Shown: positions 1 to 6,279 of the stretch, piece by piece
Layout of the letters: every line of letters starts with the position of its first letter
Position numbering within the stretch: position 1 is the first letter of the stretch
Assembly (NCBI GenBank): GCA_017410745.1
Contig: JAFPPJ010000426.1
Coordinates: 1 to 8,153, forward strand
Direction: 5' to 3'
Source of the DNA: Oscillospiraceae bacterium
GTDB lineage: Bacteria > Bacillota > Clostridia > Oscillospirales > Ruminococcaceae
DNA: 8,153 nt
The notes under the pieces: model-generated
The model's input: only the letters and a program-made list of their open reading frames with translations
The model's database searches: none
What the model was told of the DNA's origin: nothing
Made by a program: the position numbers and the translations under genes

Positions 1-2
1 AT

Positions 3-140
3 TTCCACTATTTGCTCAAATATGTAATAATCGGTGATTCCGGCGTCGGAAAGTCCAACATCCTCCTTCGTTACATAAATAACACATTCAGTGAAGATTT
101 TAAAGCCACCGTCGGTGTCGAATTCGGCGCCAAAAAATCA
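3..140 (+). other. Truncated eukaryotic Rab-GTPase-like coding fragment fused in frame to the kinase
   Basis: The frame reads F-H-Y-L-L-K-Y-V-I-I before GDSGVGKS (P-loop, codons 33-56). It continues with an amphipathic stretch, then A-T-V-G-V-E-F-G-A-K-K, which ends at about 137. This is the order and spacing of a Rab-family GTPase from its first residues through strand beta-2: an aromatic-Leu-Lys-Tyr lead, the G1 loop, the switch I threonine (codon 108-110) and the RabF1-like GVEF. The next Rab landmark, WDTAGQE, should follow within about 20 residues but is absent. Kinase sequence starts instead, with the join somewhere around 130-147. Such a strong Rab signature is known from eukaryotes; bacterial small GTPases such as MglA look different. 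The fragment cannot fold as a GTPase. It is most likely a foreign piece (protist or other eukaryote) joined by assembly or library chimerism, less likely a genuine transfer. Confidence 0.75.
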
Positions 141-1055
141 TCCATAAACAGCAGGCTTTCTGATCCGGACAGGTTTATCGGCATAGCGGAAGAGAATTAC
201 AGTGCATATATAGAAGAAGCCGCTGAGGGCATAATCGAACGTGATGCTCCCATCGTGCTCATATCGGGGCCGTCGGGCTCCGGCAAGACCACATCTGCCA
301 TGCGCATAGCAGAATACCTCGTTTCCAAGGGACGCAAGGCCGAGGTCATATCCATGGACAATTACTTCCATCCCGTGGAGAGGATGAACGATTCGACCAT
401 ACCGCGCGATGAGGACGGCAATATAGACCTGGAATCGCCTCTGAGAATGGATATTGCACTGTTTTCGGAGCATCTTGTCCGCCTTGCAAATTATGAGACG
501 ATCGAGATGCCGATATTTGATTTCCCTACGCAGAAGCGTTCGGGGAGCATCCCTATGAAAAGGGATGAGGGCGAATTCATGATAATCGAGGGCATACACG
601 CTCTCAATCCGATGGTCACAGGGCAGGCTGATAAATTCTGCACATGTATGTATGTATCTGTCAGGACGAGACTTCGCAGATCCGACGGCAGCATGCTTCA
701 TCCGGATCTGATACGCCTTATGAGAAGGCTGTGCAGGGACACTCTCTTCCGCAAGCGTCTTCCCGAAGAGGTCTTCAAGATGTACAAGAGTGTCAACAGG
801 GGCGAGGAACTTTACATCAGACCCTATAAGAGCCGCTCGCACTATGATATAGACACATTCATGGCGTATGAGCCTTCGGTATACAAGACCGTACTTGAAA
901 ACAAGCTCATCGGCCGCAGGGAAAAGCTTTCATGTTTTCCCGAATATGACAGGCTGCTTCGCTTCATGAAGGAGCTTGATGAAATGGAATTGTCCTATGT
1001 GCCCGATAATTCCCTTATCCGTGAATTTGTAGGCGGCAGCAGCTTTAACTATTGA
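3..1055 (+). CDS. Uridine kinase/phosphoribulokinase-like nucleoside kinase with a foreign Rab-like N-terminus; 5' end not intact
   Basis: The frame is open from the window edge to a TGA at 1053-1055. From about position 140 onward it encodes a P-loop kinase of the uridine kinase/phosphoribulokinase group, which phosphorylates a nucleoside or similar hydroxyl substrate with ATP in the cytoplasm. Numbering from the TTG at 12, the Walker A motif GPSGSGKT is at residues 86-93. It is followed by the SMDNYFHP substrate/base region (114-121), the MPIFDFPT stretch (166-173) and the IIEGIHALNP Walker-B-like segment (191-200). An Arg-rich lid-type region lies near 219-250. The exact substrate cannot be read from the sequence. 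The first about 43 residues are not kinase: they match a Rab GTPase N-terminus. No ATG, GTG or TTG occurs in frame between the Rab part and the Walker A motif; the first ATG (residue 97) lies after it. The TTG at 12 has no ribosome binding site and corresponds to an internal Rab leucine, so the native kinase start is missing. A DUF6062 gene follows after 33 nt. Confidence is high for the kinase domain and low for the CDS as an intact natural gene. Confidence 0.8.
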   Translation, partial: FHYLLKYVIIGDSGVGKSNILLRYINNTFSEDFKATVGVEFGAKKSSINSRLSDPDRFIGIAEENYSAYIEEAAEGIIERDAPIVLISGPSGSGKTTSAMRIAEYLVSKGRKAEVISMDNYFHPVERMNDSTIPRDEDGNIDLESPLRMDIALFSEHLVRLANYETIEMPIFDFPTQKRSGSIPMKRDEGEFMIIEGIHALNPMVTGQADKFCTCMYVSVRTRLRRSDGSMLHPDLIRLMRRLCRDTLFRKRLPEEVFKMYKSVNRGEELYIRPYKSRSHYDIDTFMAYEPSVYKTVLENKLIGRREKLSCFPEYDRLLRFMKELDEMELSYVPDNSLIREFVGGSSFNY

Positions 1056-1076
1056 TGCCGCTGTGACCGATGCTTC

Positions 1077-1083
1077 AAAGGAG
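1077..1083 (+). promoter_or_regulatory. Ribosome binding site of the DUF6062 gene
   Basis: AAAGGAG lies 5 nt upstream of the ATG at 1089. It decides the start: the in-frame GTG at 1083 overlaps this Shine-Dalgarno sequence and cannot use it. Confidence 0.8.
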
Positions 1084-1088
1084 TGCTT

Positions 1089-1769
1089 ATGAGAGAAAGT
1101 CTGCTCACGATACCCATCAGCGAGATAATGGAGGCTGACGGGTGCCCGATATGTGCTATGAGAAATACTCTGGAACAGCGTACCGTTGAATATATCATGG
1201 GTGCAGCGATGATGGAGCCCGATGTGCGTATAGAAACGAATAAGACAGGCTTCTGTTCGCTGCATTTCAAGCAGATGCTCAGGCAGAAGAACCGTCTGTC
1301 GCTGGCGCTCATGCTGCAGACCCACCTTGACGAGGTGAACTCTCAGGTATTTTCACGGAAAAAGCTGTTTGAAGCAAAGGATGCAAAGAAAAAGCGGCTT
1401 TCAATCATAAATGAGAGCTGCTTTGTGTGTGATAAGATAGACTGGGGAATGGAAAGGCTTCTCCGCACATTCTTTGAGATGTGGGGAGATGAGAAGTTCA
1501 GGAACGATCTTGCAGGCAGGGATTATATATGTCTGCCGCATTACGACCTTCTCGTATCTTTGTCCCAGAAGTATCTCGGCAAGGAAGCGGAGAAATTTGA
1601 CAAAGCAGCGGGCGAGCTCGTACAGAAGTATATAAGGCTGCTGTACGAGGATGTGTCGAAATACTGCTCCATGTATGATTACCGCAACACTGGAAAGGAT
1701 GCGGACTGGGGCAATTCAAGAGACAGCATAGAACGTGCTGTGACATTCCTTACATCAAGGGAGCCGTGA
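1089..1769 (+). CDS. DUF6062 family protein with duplicated CxxC...CxxH motifs
   Basis: This is a 226-residue cytoplasmic-looking protein without a signal peptide or membrane segment. I recognise it as a Firmicute DUF6062 family member; the function is unknown. It contains two putative metal-binding halves. The first has C19-P-I-C22 and then C56-S-L-H59. The second has C111-F-V-C114 and then C148-L-P-H151. The gap between the CxxC pair and the CxxH pair is 33 residues in both halves, and the halves repeat with a period of 92 residues, so the protein looks like an internal duplication. Each CxxH is followed by a helical segment rich in Leu, Lys and Gln. Zinc or iron-sulfur binding is an inference from cysteine and histidine geometry, not shown. 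The gene starts at the ATG with AAAGGAG upstream and ends 2 nt before the RNase R start, which suggests translational coupling with rnr. A role in RNA or nucleic-acid handling would suit that neighbour but is speculative. Confidence 0.85.
   Translation: MRESLLTIPISEIMEADGCPICAMRNTLEQRTVEYIMGAAMMEPDVRIETNKTGFCSLHFKQMLRQKNRLSLALMLQTHLDEVNSQVFSRKKLFEAKDAKKKRLSIINESCFVCDKIDWGMERLLRTFFEMWGDEKFRNDLAGRDYICLPHYDLLVSLSQKYLGKEAEKFDKAAGELVQKYIRLLYEDVSKYCSMYDYRNTGKDADWGNSRDSIERAVTFLTSREP
1757..1763 (+). promoter_or_regulatory. Ribosome binding site of rnr, inside the end of the DUF6062 gene
   Basis: AAGGGAG sits 8 nt upstream of the ATG at 1772. The in-frame GTG at 1766 would leave only 2 nt of spacing, so 1772 is preferred. 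Confidence 0.7.
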
Positions 1770-1771
1770 TT

Positions 1772-3898
1772 ATGGATATAAAGGAACGTACTAAGGAACG
1801 GATACTTGATCTGATCAAAAAAGAAAAGCGCACTCTGTCCGAAAAGGATCTTTACAGGAAATGCAAGGGCAAATCAAATCCCATAAAGCCTGCCGAGTTC
1901 AAGGCGGTGCTTTCTGCACTTGTCGCACAGGGGCTCATCATACCGATGGAAAATGGGTACAAGGCTGCTCCGGAAGGTGTATTCTCCGCAGCAGTGACAA
2001 GGCTCAACAAGACATTCGGCTTTGTGCATGACCTGTCTCTGCCGGCAGATGACAGGACGGAGATATTCGTACCCGGCAAGTATATGATGGGAGCTCTGCC
2101 CGGCGATACCGTGCTGTGCAGGCTTATCCCGTCGAGAGGCGAGCTTCCCGAGGCAGAGATAATAGCTGTGACTGTGCAGAATGATGCGGTATTCACAGGC
2201 AGACTCGTCCGTGACAACGGTATATTTGTGCTTCCCGATGAACTTTGCAAGGATATGATCGCAGTTGAAGGTTATACCGATGCAAAGGAGGGCGACAAGG
2301 TAGCCGCAAGGATCGTATACAGGGGAGCGCGCCACAGTGAGCACAGATGCGAGATAACCGCTTCCTTCGGCAGTGCGGACAGTGCCCGCAACTGTGCCGA
2401 ATCCGTACTGTACAGCAAGGAGATAGAGGTGGATTTCCCCAACGCTGTCATGGATGAAGCACGCCGCATCGGGAATATGAAGATCACCGACAGGGATATA
2501 TATTCCAGACTTGATCTGCGTGACGAGGATATATTCACAATAGACGGTGCAGATACCAAGGATATAGATGATGCGGTATCGCTTTCCTACGAGGATGAAG
2601 TCTATTCTCTTGGCGTTCATATAGCGGATGTATCCTATTATGTCAAGCCCGGTACTGCTCTTGACTCGGATGCCTTAGTGCGCGGTACATCCATATACTA
2701 TGCGGATAAGGTAGTGCCTATGCTGCCGAAGGAGCTGTCCAACGGGATATGTTCCCTTAATCCGGGCGAAGACAGGCTTGCATTCTCATGTCTTATGAAG
2801 ATAAGCAGCGAGGGTGAGCTTATCAGCTATAAATTCTCCAAGTCCGTGATACGTTCCCGTGTAAAGGGCGTATACGATGAAGTGAACCGCATCATAGAAG
2901 GCGGCATGGATGAAGAGCTCAAGGAAAGATACGGCAGGCTGTACGGACAGATCATGCTCATGAAGAAGCTTGCAGGCATACTCCATAAGAGGAGACAGGA
3001 CAGGGGAGCACCCGAGCTTGAGACCTCCGAGCCCAAGATAGAGACAGATGAGAACGGCAGATGCATCGGCGTGAAAAGGCGGCACAGCAGCTATGCGGAG
3101 AATATGATAGAAGAGTTCATGCTCATGGCTAATACCGCTGCTGCAAGGCTTGCTAGGGAGAATGGCATCCCGTTTGTGTACAGGATACATGAAAGACCCG
3201 CCATCGACAAGATAAACCATCTCAAGGAAATATGCGAAAAGCTTGACATAAGCTATCCACAGTTTGATAGTGCGAAGCCCGTGCATCTTTCGATGATACT
3301 TGAAAATTCTCATGAAAAGGGAATGGATGTCATCATGAACAACGCAGTGCTGCGCAGCATGGCAAAGGCAAGGTATTCCCATGAGCCTGTGGGACACTTC
3401 GGTCTTGCACTTGATGACTACGCTCATTTCACCTCTCCGATAAGGCGTTATCCCGACCTTGCCATTCACAGGATACTGACCGACCTTTGCTATGAGAAGA
3501 AGACTCCCGAGGAGTTAGTGCGCCGCTACACGGCATTTGCCTATGATGCGGCAGTCAGGTCTTCCGAGAACGAGCTTGCTGCGATGCAGACAGAGCGTGA
3601 ATGTGACGGGATATATATGGCAGAGTACATGAGAGATCATTTAGGCGAGGAGTTTGATGGCGTAGTCTGCAATGCGGCGGTATTCGGCCTTTATGTGGAA
3701 CTAGAGAGCACCATCGAAGGACTTGTCCGCGCGGAGACGCTCAGCGGACTTGAATACGACGGCGATTTCTCATATACCAAGGGCGGAAAGCCTGTATATA
3801 CCGTCGGTGACAGTGTCAGGGTGAAATGCGTAAGGGCACAGGTAGATACGGGTAATATTGATTTTGAAATAACCGGAAAGGCTGATCGGGATGCATAA
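1772..3898 (+). CDS. rnr: Ribonuclease R (VacB/RNase II family 3'-5' exoribonuclease)
   Basis: This 708-residue protein degrades RNA processively from the 3' end, including structured RNA, and in other bacteria acts in rRNA quality control and trans-translation turnover. The domains are in the usual order. An N-terminal winged-helix-like region (about 3-66) is followed by cold-shock domain 1 with the FGFV signature (about 72-120) and cold-shock domain 2 (about 141-184). The RNB catalytic domain spans about 245-575 and a C-terminal S1 domain about 626-701. The metal-binding acidic cluster is intact: D258, D264, D266 and D267 in TIDGADTKDIDDA. The downstream HFTSPIRRYPDL block (552-563) is also intact. 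The protein ends soon after the S1 domain and lacks the long basic tail of E. coli RNase R, a tail that varies between lineages. It starts 2 nt after the DUF6062 stop, and its last 8 nt overlap iorA. The common partner smpB is not in this window. Confidence 0.96.
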   Translation: MDIKERTKERILDLIKKEKRTLSEKDLYRKCKGKSNPIKPAEFKAVLSALVAQGLIIPMENGYKAAPEGVFSAAVTRLNKTFGFVHDLSLPADDRTEIFVPGKYMMGALPGDTVLCRLIPSRGELPEAEIIAVTVQNDAVFTGRLVRDNGIFVLPDELCKDMIAVEGYTDAKEGDKVAARIVYRGARHSEHRCEITASFGSADSARNCAESVLYSKEIEVDFPNAVMDEARRIGNMKITDRDIYSRLDLRDEDIFTIDGADTKDIDDAVSLSYEDEVYSLGVHIADVSYYVKPGTALDSDALVRGTSIYYADKVVPMLPKELSNGICSLNPGEDRLAFSCLMKISSEGELISYKFSKSVIRSRVKGVYDEVNRIIEGGMDEELKERYGRLYGQIMLMKKLAGILHKRRQDRGAPELETSEPKIETDENGRCIGVKRRHSSYAENMIEEFMLMANTAAARLARENGIPFVYRIHERPAIDKINHLKEICEKLDISYPQFDSAKPVHLSMILENSHEKGMDVIMNNAVLRSMAKARYSHEPVGHFGLALDDYAHFTSPIRRYPDLAIHRILTDLCYEKKTPEELVRRYTAFAYDAAVRSSENELAAMQTERECDGIYMAEYMRDHLGEEFDGVVCNAAVFGLYVELESTIEGLVRAETLSGLEYDGDFSYTKGGKPVYTVGDSVRVKCVRAQVDTGNIDFEITGKADRDA

Positions 3899-5678
3899 AG
3901 AATTTCTTATGGGCAATGCCGCCATAGCATATGGTGCGATCGCTGCAGGGCTCAATGTTGTGTCGGGTTATCCGGGCACACCTTCTACAGAGGTGCTTGA
4001 GACCTGTGCGAAAGCAGGCGCGGATCTTTATGTGGAATGGTCTGTGAATGAAAAGGCAGCTCTCGAGCTTGCTGCGGGAGCGGCATACTGCGGCGCAAGG
4101 AGCATGGTCACAATGAAGCAGGTGGGACTCAATGTAGCCTCGGATCCGCTCATGAGCCTTGCATATGTGGGCGTGAAGGGCGGAATGGTGATAATGACAG
4201 CGGATGACCCCGGGCCTATATCTTCGCAGACCGAGCAGGACACACGCACATTCGCGGCGTTTTCCAAGCTGCCTTGCTTTGATCCCTCATCGGTGGAGGA
4301 AGCATACAGGATGATCGGCGAGGCGTTCGAGCTGTCGGAGAAGTACCATACTCCTGTGATATTCCGTCCTACCACGAGGATATGTCATGGGTATGCGTCA
4401 ATAGATGTGTATGACAAGGAAGAATATGTGAAGAATGTGCCAGAGGGCTTTGTTAAGGACAGCTCCCGCTGGGTCATATTCCCGAAGCTGTCGTATAAAA
4501 ACCATATGCTCATAGAGAAGCGCAACCGTGAGCTTACATCGGAATTGTCGGCGTATGAACGCAACATCTTCCGCAAAGGCGATCTGAGCTTAGGTATCGC
4601 GTCACATGGTATCAGTGCTGCATATACAGAGGAAGTCCTTGATGAACTCACGGAAAAGCCGTCTTTCCTAAAAGTCGGCACGCCGTTCCCGTTCCCCGAG
4701 GAGCTTGCGGTAAAGTTCCTGGAAAGCTGTGATGAGGTCATATGTCTGGAAGAGCTTGACCCTGTGATCGAGAGGGAGCTTGTATATCTCTGCGGCAAGT
4801 ATCATCTTGGCACGACTGTTATCGGCAAGCTGACGGGCGATGTGCATACCGCAGGAGAGAATACGGCATCCTATGTGCATCAGATAATATACAGCTGTCT
4901 GGGCATAGCGGATATAGCAGCACATCTCCCGGAGCCGCCGGAGCTGCCGTCACGTCCTCCCGTGCTGTGTGCGGGATGTCCTCACAGAGCATCCTTCTAT
5001 GCGGTCAAGCGTGCTATGCAGGGGAAGAAGACCGTATTCTGCGGCGACATAGGCTGTTATACTCTCGGCAACGCAATGCCGCTTGATATGGTGGATACCT
5101 GCCTTTGCATGGGAGCGGGAGTGAATATCGCACAGGGCATAGGCAGGATAGAGCCCGACAGGTACTGCTTCGCATTTGTGGGAGATTCTACGTTCTTTGC
5201 ATCGGCTGTAACGGGTGCGATGAACGGAGTGTACAATCAGGCGAATATGACGCTCGTTATACTCGACAATTCCACGACTGCCATGACAGGGCATCAGCCC
5301 CATCCCGGCACGGGCAGAACGATGATGGGAGAGGTAGTCGAGAAGATAGATATCGAGGCGGTGCTTCACGGTGCGGGAGTAGAGACCGTTGTCACCTGTG
5401 ATCCCTTCGAGCTTGACAAGGCAGTGGAAATAGTACGGGAAACTGCTGAGAAGAAGGGCGTAAAGGCCATCATTTTCAAATCACCATGTGCAGTTCTTAT
5501 AAAGCCCGCAAAGGCATATTCCGTAGACAAGGATAAATGTACCGAGTGCCGTGCCTGCATCAAGCGTATAGGATGTCCTGCGCTGGTGATATATGAAGGC
5601 AAAGTCACGGTAGAAAGCTCTATGTGTACAGGCTGCGGACTTTGTTCGCAGATATGCCCTGTTTCGGCGATCGTTTGA
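3891..5678 (+). CDS. iorA: Indolepyruvate:ferredoxin oxidoreductase, alpha subunit
   Basis: This 595-residue subunit of the IorAB complex binds thiamine diphosphate and oxidatively decarboxylates aryl pyruvates (indolepyruvate, phenylpyruvate, hydroxyphenylpyruvate) to aryl-acetyl-CoA, passing electrons to ferredoxin. The reaction is reversible in anaerobes. The N-terminal pyrimidine-binding domain shows GYPGTPSTEV (26-35) and the E49 region. The CAGCPHR motif typical of IorA is at 360-366. The diphosphate-binding motif starts at GDSTFFA (431-437) and reaches the LDN at 458-460. The C-terminus carries two 4Fe-4S cluster motifs, C550/C553/C556/C562 and C579/C582/C585/C589, each ending in Cys-Pro as in ferredoxins. 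The ATG at 3891 is chosen because the MxKEFLMGN start matches the family beginning and a GGAAAGG sequence lies about 9 nt upstream. The first 8 nt overlap the end of rnr. iorB follows after 17 nt, as expected for a two-subunit enzyme. Confidence 0.96.
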   Translation: MHKEFLMGNAAIAYGAIAAGLNVVSGYPGTPSTEVLETCAKAGADLYVEWSVNEKAALELAAGAAYCGARSMVTMKQVGLNVASDPLMSLAYVGVKGGMVIMTADDPGPISSQTEQDTRTFAAFSKLPCFDPSSVEEAYRMIGEAFELSEKYHTPVIFRPTTRICHGYASIDVYDKEEYVKNVPEGFVKDSSRWVIFPKLSYKNHMLIEKRNRELTSELSAYERNIFRKGDLSLGIASHGISAAYTEEVLDELTEKPSFLKVGTPFPFPEELAVKFLESCDEVICLEELDPVIERELVYLCGKYHLGTTVIGKLTGDVHTAGENTASYVHQIIYSCLGIADIAAHLPEPPELPSRPPVLCAGCPHRASFYAVKRAMQGKKTVFCGDIGCYTLGNAMPLDMVDTCLCMGAGVNIAQGIGRIEPDRYCFAFVGDSTFFASAVTGAMNGVYNQANMTLVILDNSTTAMTGHQPHPGTGRTMMGEVVEKIDIEAVLHGAGVETVVTCDPFELDKAVEIVRETAEKKGVKAIIFKSPCAVLIKPAKAYSVDKDKCTECRACIKRIGCPALVIYEGKVTVESSMCTGCGLCSQICPVSAIV

Positions 5679-5685
5679 GCGATAG

Positions 5686-5690
5686 TGAGG
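5686..5690 (+). promoter_or_regulatory. Ribosome binding site of iorB
   Basis: TGAGG lies 5 nt upstream of the ATG at 5696, just after the iorA stop. It supports this start over the in-frame ATG at 5624 inside iorA. Confidence 0.6.
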
Positions 5691-5695
5691 TAGAA

Positions 5696-6274
5696 ATGAC
5701 GAATATACTTTTATGCGGAGTAGGCGGTCAGGGTATCGTGCTCACATCAAAGCTGATCGCTGCTGCAGCAATGGAAAAGGGAACAGATGTGAGGAGCGCC
5801 GAGACTATCGGTATGGCGCAGAAGGGCGGATCGGTAGTAAGCTATCTCAGGGTCGGCAAGTGCCGTGCGCCTATGTTCCGTGAGGGTCAGGCAGATATAA
5901 TGATATCGTTCGAGCCGGCAGAGGCAGTAAGGGAGATAAGGTATCTCAGGCCCGGCGGAACTGTGATACTGAACACACATCCTGTAATGCCTGTCACTGC
6001 GGCGCTTACGGGCGGAAAATATGATCCGTCGGAAATGACGGGATATATCAGGGGATGCGGTTTCAGGCTCATAGCTCTTGATGCGCAGAAGATCGCAGAG
6101 GAGATAGGCTCTGCACGATCTGCAAATATGGTGATGCTCTCTGCTGCGGTGCAGAGCGGTGTACTGCCATTTACCCGCGACGAGATAGCTCAGGTGATGA
6201 AGAAAACTGTGCGTCCACAGTTTATAGATATCAATATGAAGGCTCTTATGTATGACATTATCAGAAAGGACTAA
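5696..6274 (+). CDS. iorB: Indolepyruvate:ferredoxin oxidoreductase, beta subunit
   Basis: This 192-residue protein corresponds to the gamma-type (KorC/PorC-like) domain of 2-oxoacid:ferredoxin oxidoreductases and completes the aryl-pyruvate enzyme with IorA. The family hallmark GVGGQG is at residues 8-13. It is followed by the conserved block ETIGMAQKGGSVVS (35-48) and the later FEPAEA segment. The length is normal for IorB. The frame also reads upstream to an ATG at 5624, but that stretch duplicates the iorA ferredoxin region in another frame. The ATG at 5696 gives a protein beginning MTNILLCGVGGQG, as expected for the family, with TGAGG just upstream. The iorA stop lies 17 nt upstream and the paaK-like start 5 nt downstream, so the three genes are almost certainly cotranscribed. 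Confidence 0.95.
   Translation: MTNILLCGVGGQGIVLTSKLIAAAAMEKGTDVRSAETIGMAQKGGSVVSYLRVGKCRAPMFREGQADIMISFEPAEAVREIRYLRPGGTVILNTHPVMPVTAALTGGKYDPSEMTGYIRGCGFRLIALDAQKIAEEIGSARSANMVMLSAAVQSGVLPFTRDEIAQVMKKTVRPQFIDINMKALMYDIIRKD
6263..6270 (+). promoter_or_regulatory. Ribosome binding site of the paaK-like gene
   Basis: AGAAAGGA at the very end of iorB lies 9 nt upstream of the ATG at 6280. Confidence 0.6.
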
Positions 6275-6279
6275 AGACT

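Noticed and set aside
12..14. TTG at 12 as the real start codon of the first gene
   Set aside because: The frame stays open upstream to the window edge and reads Rab-like residues (F-H-Y-L) there. No ribosome binding site can be seen.
120..125. GAATTC (EcoRI site) near the Rab/kinase join, followed by GGC as in some old cDNA-library adaptors
   Set aside because: These bases encode the conserved Glu-Phe-Gly of the Rab GVEFGAKK block, and Rab-like sequence continues past the site. They are explained by coding, not by a cloning adaptor.
138..842. Long open frame of 234 codons on the minus strand opposite the kinase
   Set aside because: It has no recognisable domain and no ribosome binding site, and it lies wholly opposite a kinase with clear motifs; it is a shadow frame.
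2786..3469. Minus-strand open frame of 227 codons inside rnr
   Set aside because: It lies opposite the RNase R catalytic domain and shows no family resemblance; it is a shadow produced by codon bias.
5624..5695. Upstream extension of iorB to an ATG at 5624
   Set aside because: It would overlap the iorA ferredoxin domain by 55 nt and add residues absent from the family. The ATG at 5696 has a fitting ribosome binding site and the canonical IorB beginning.
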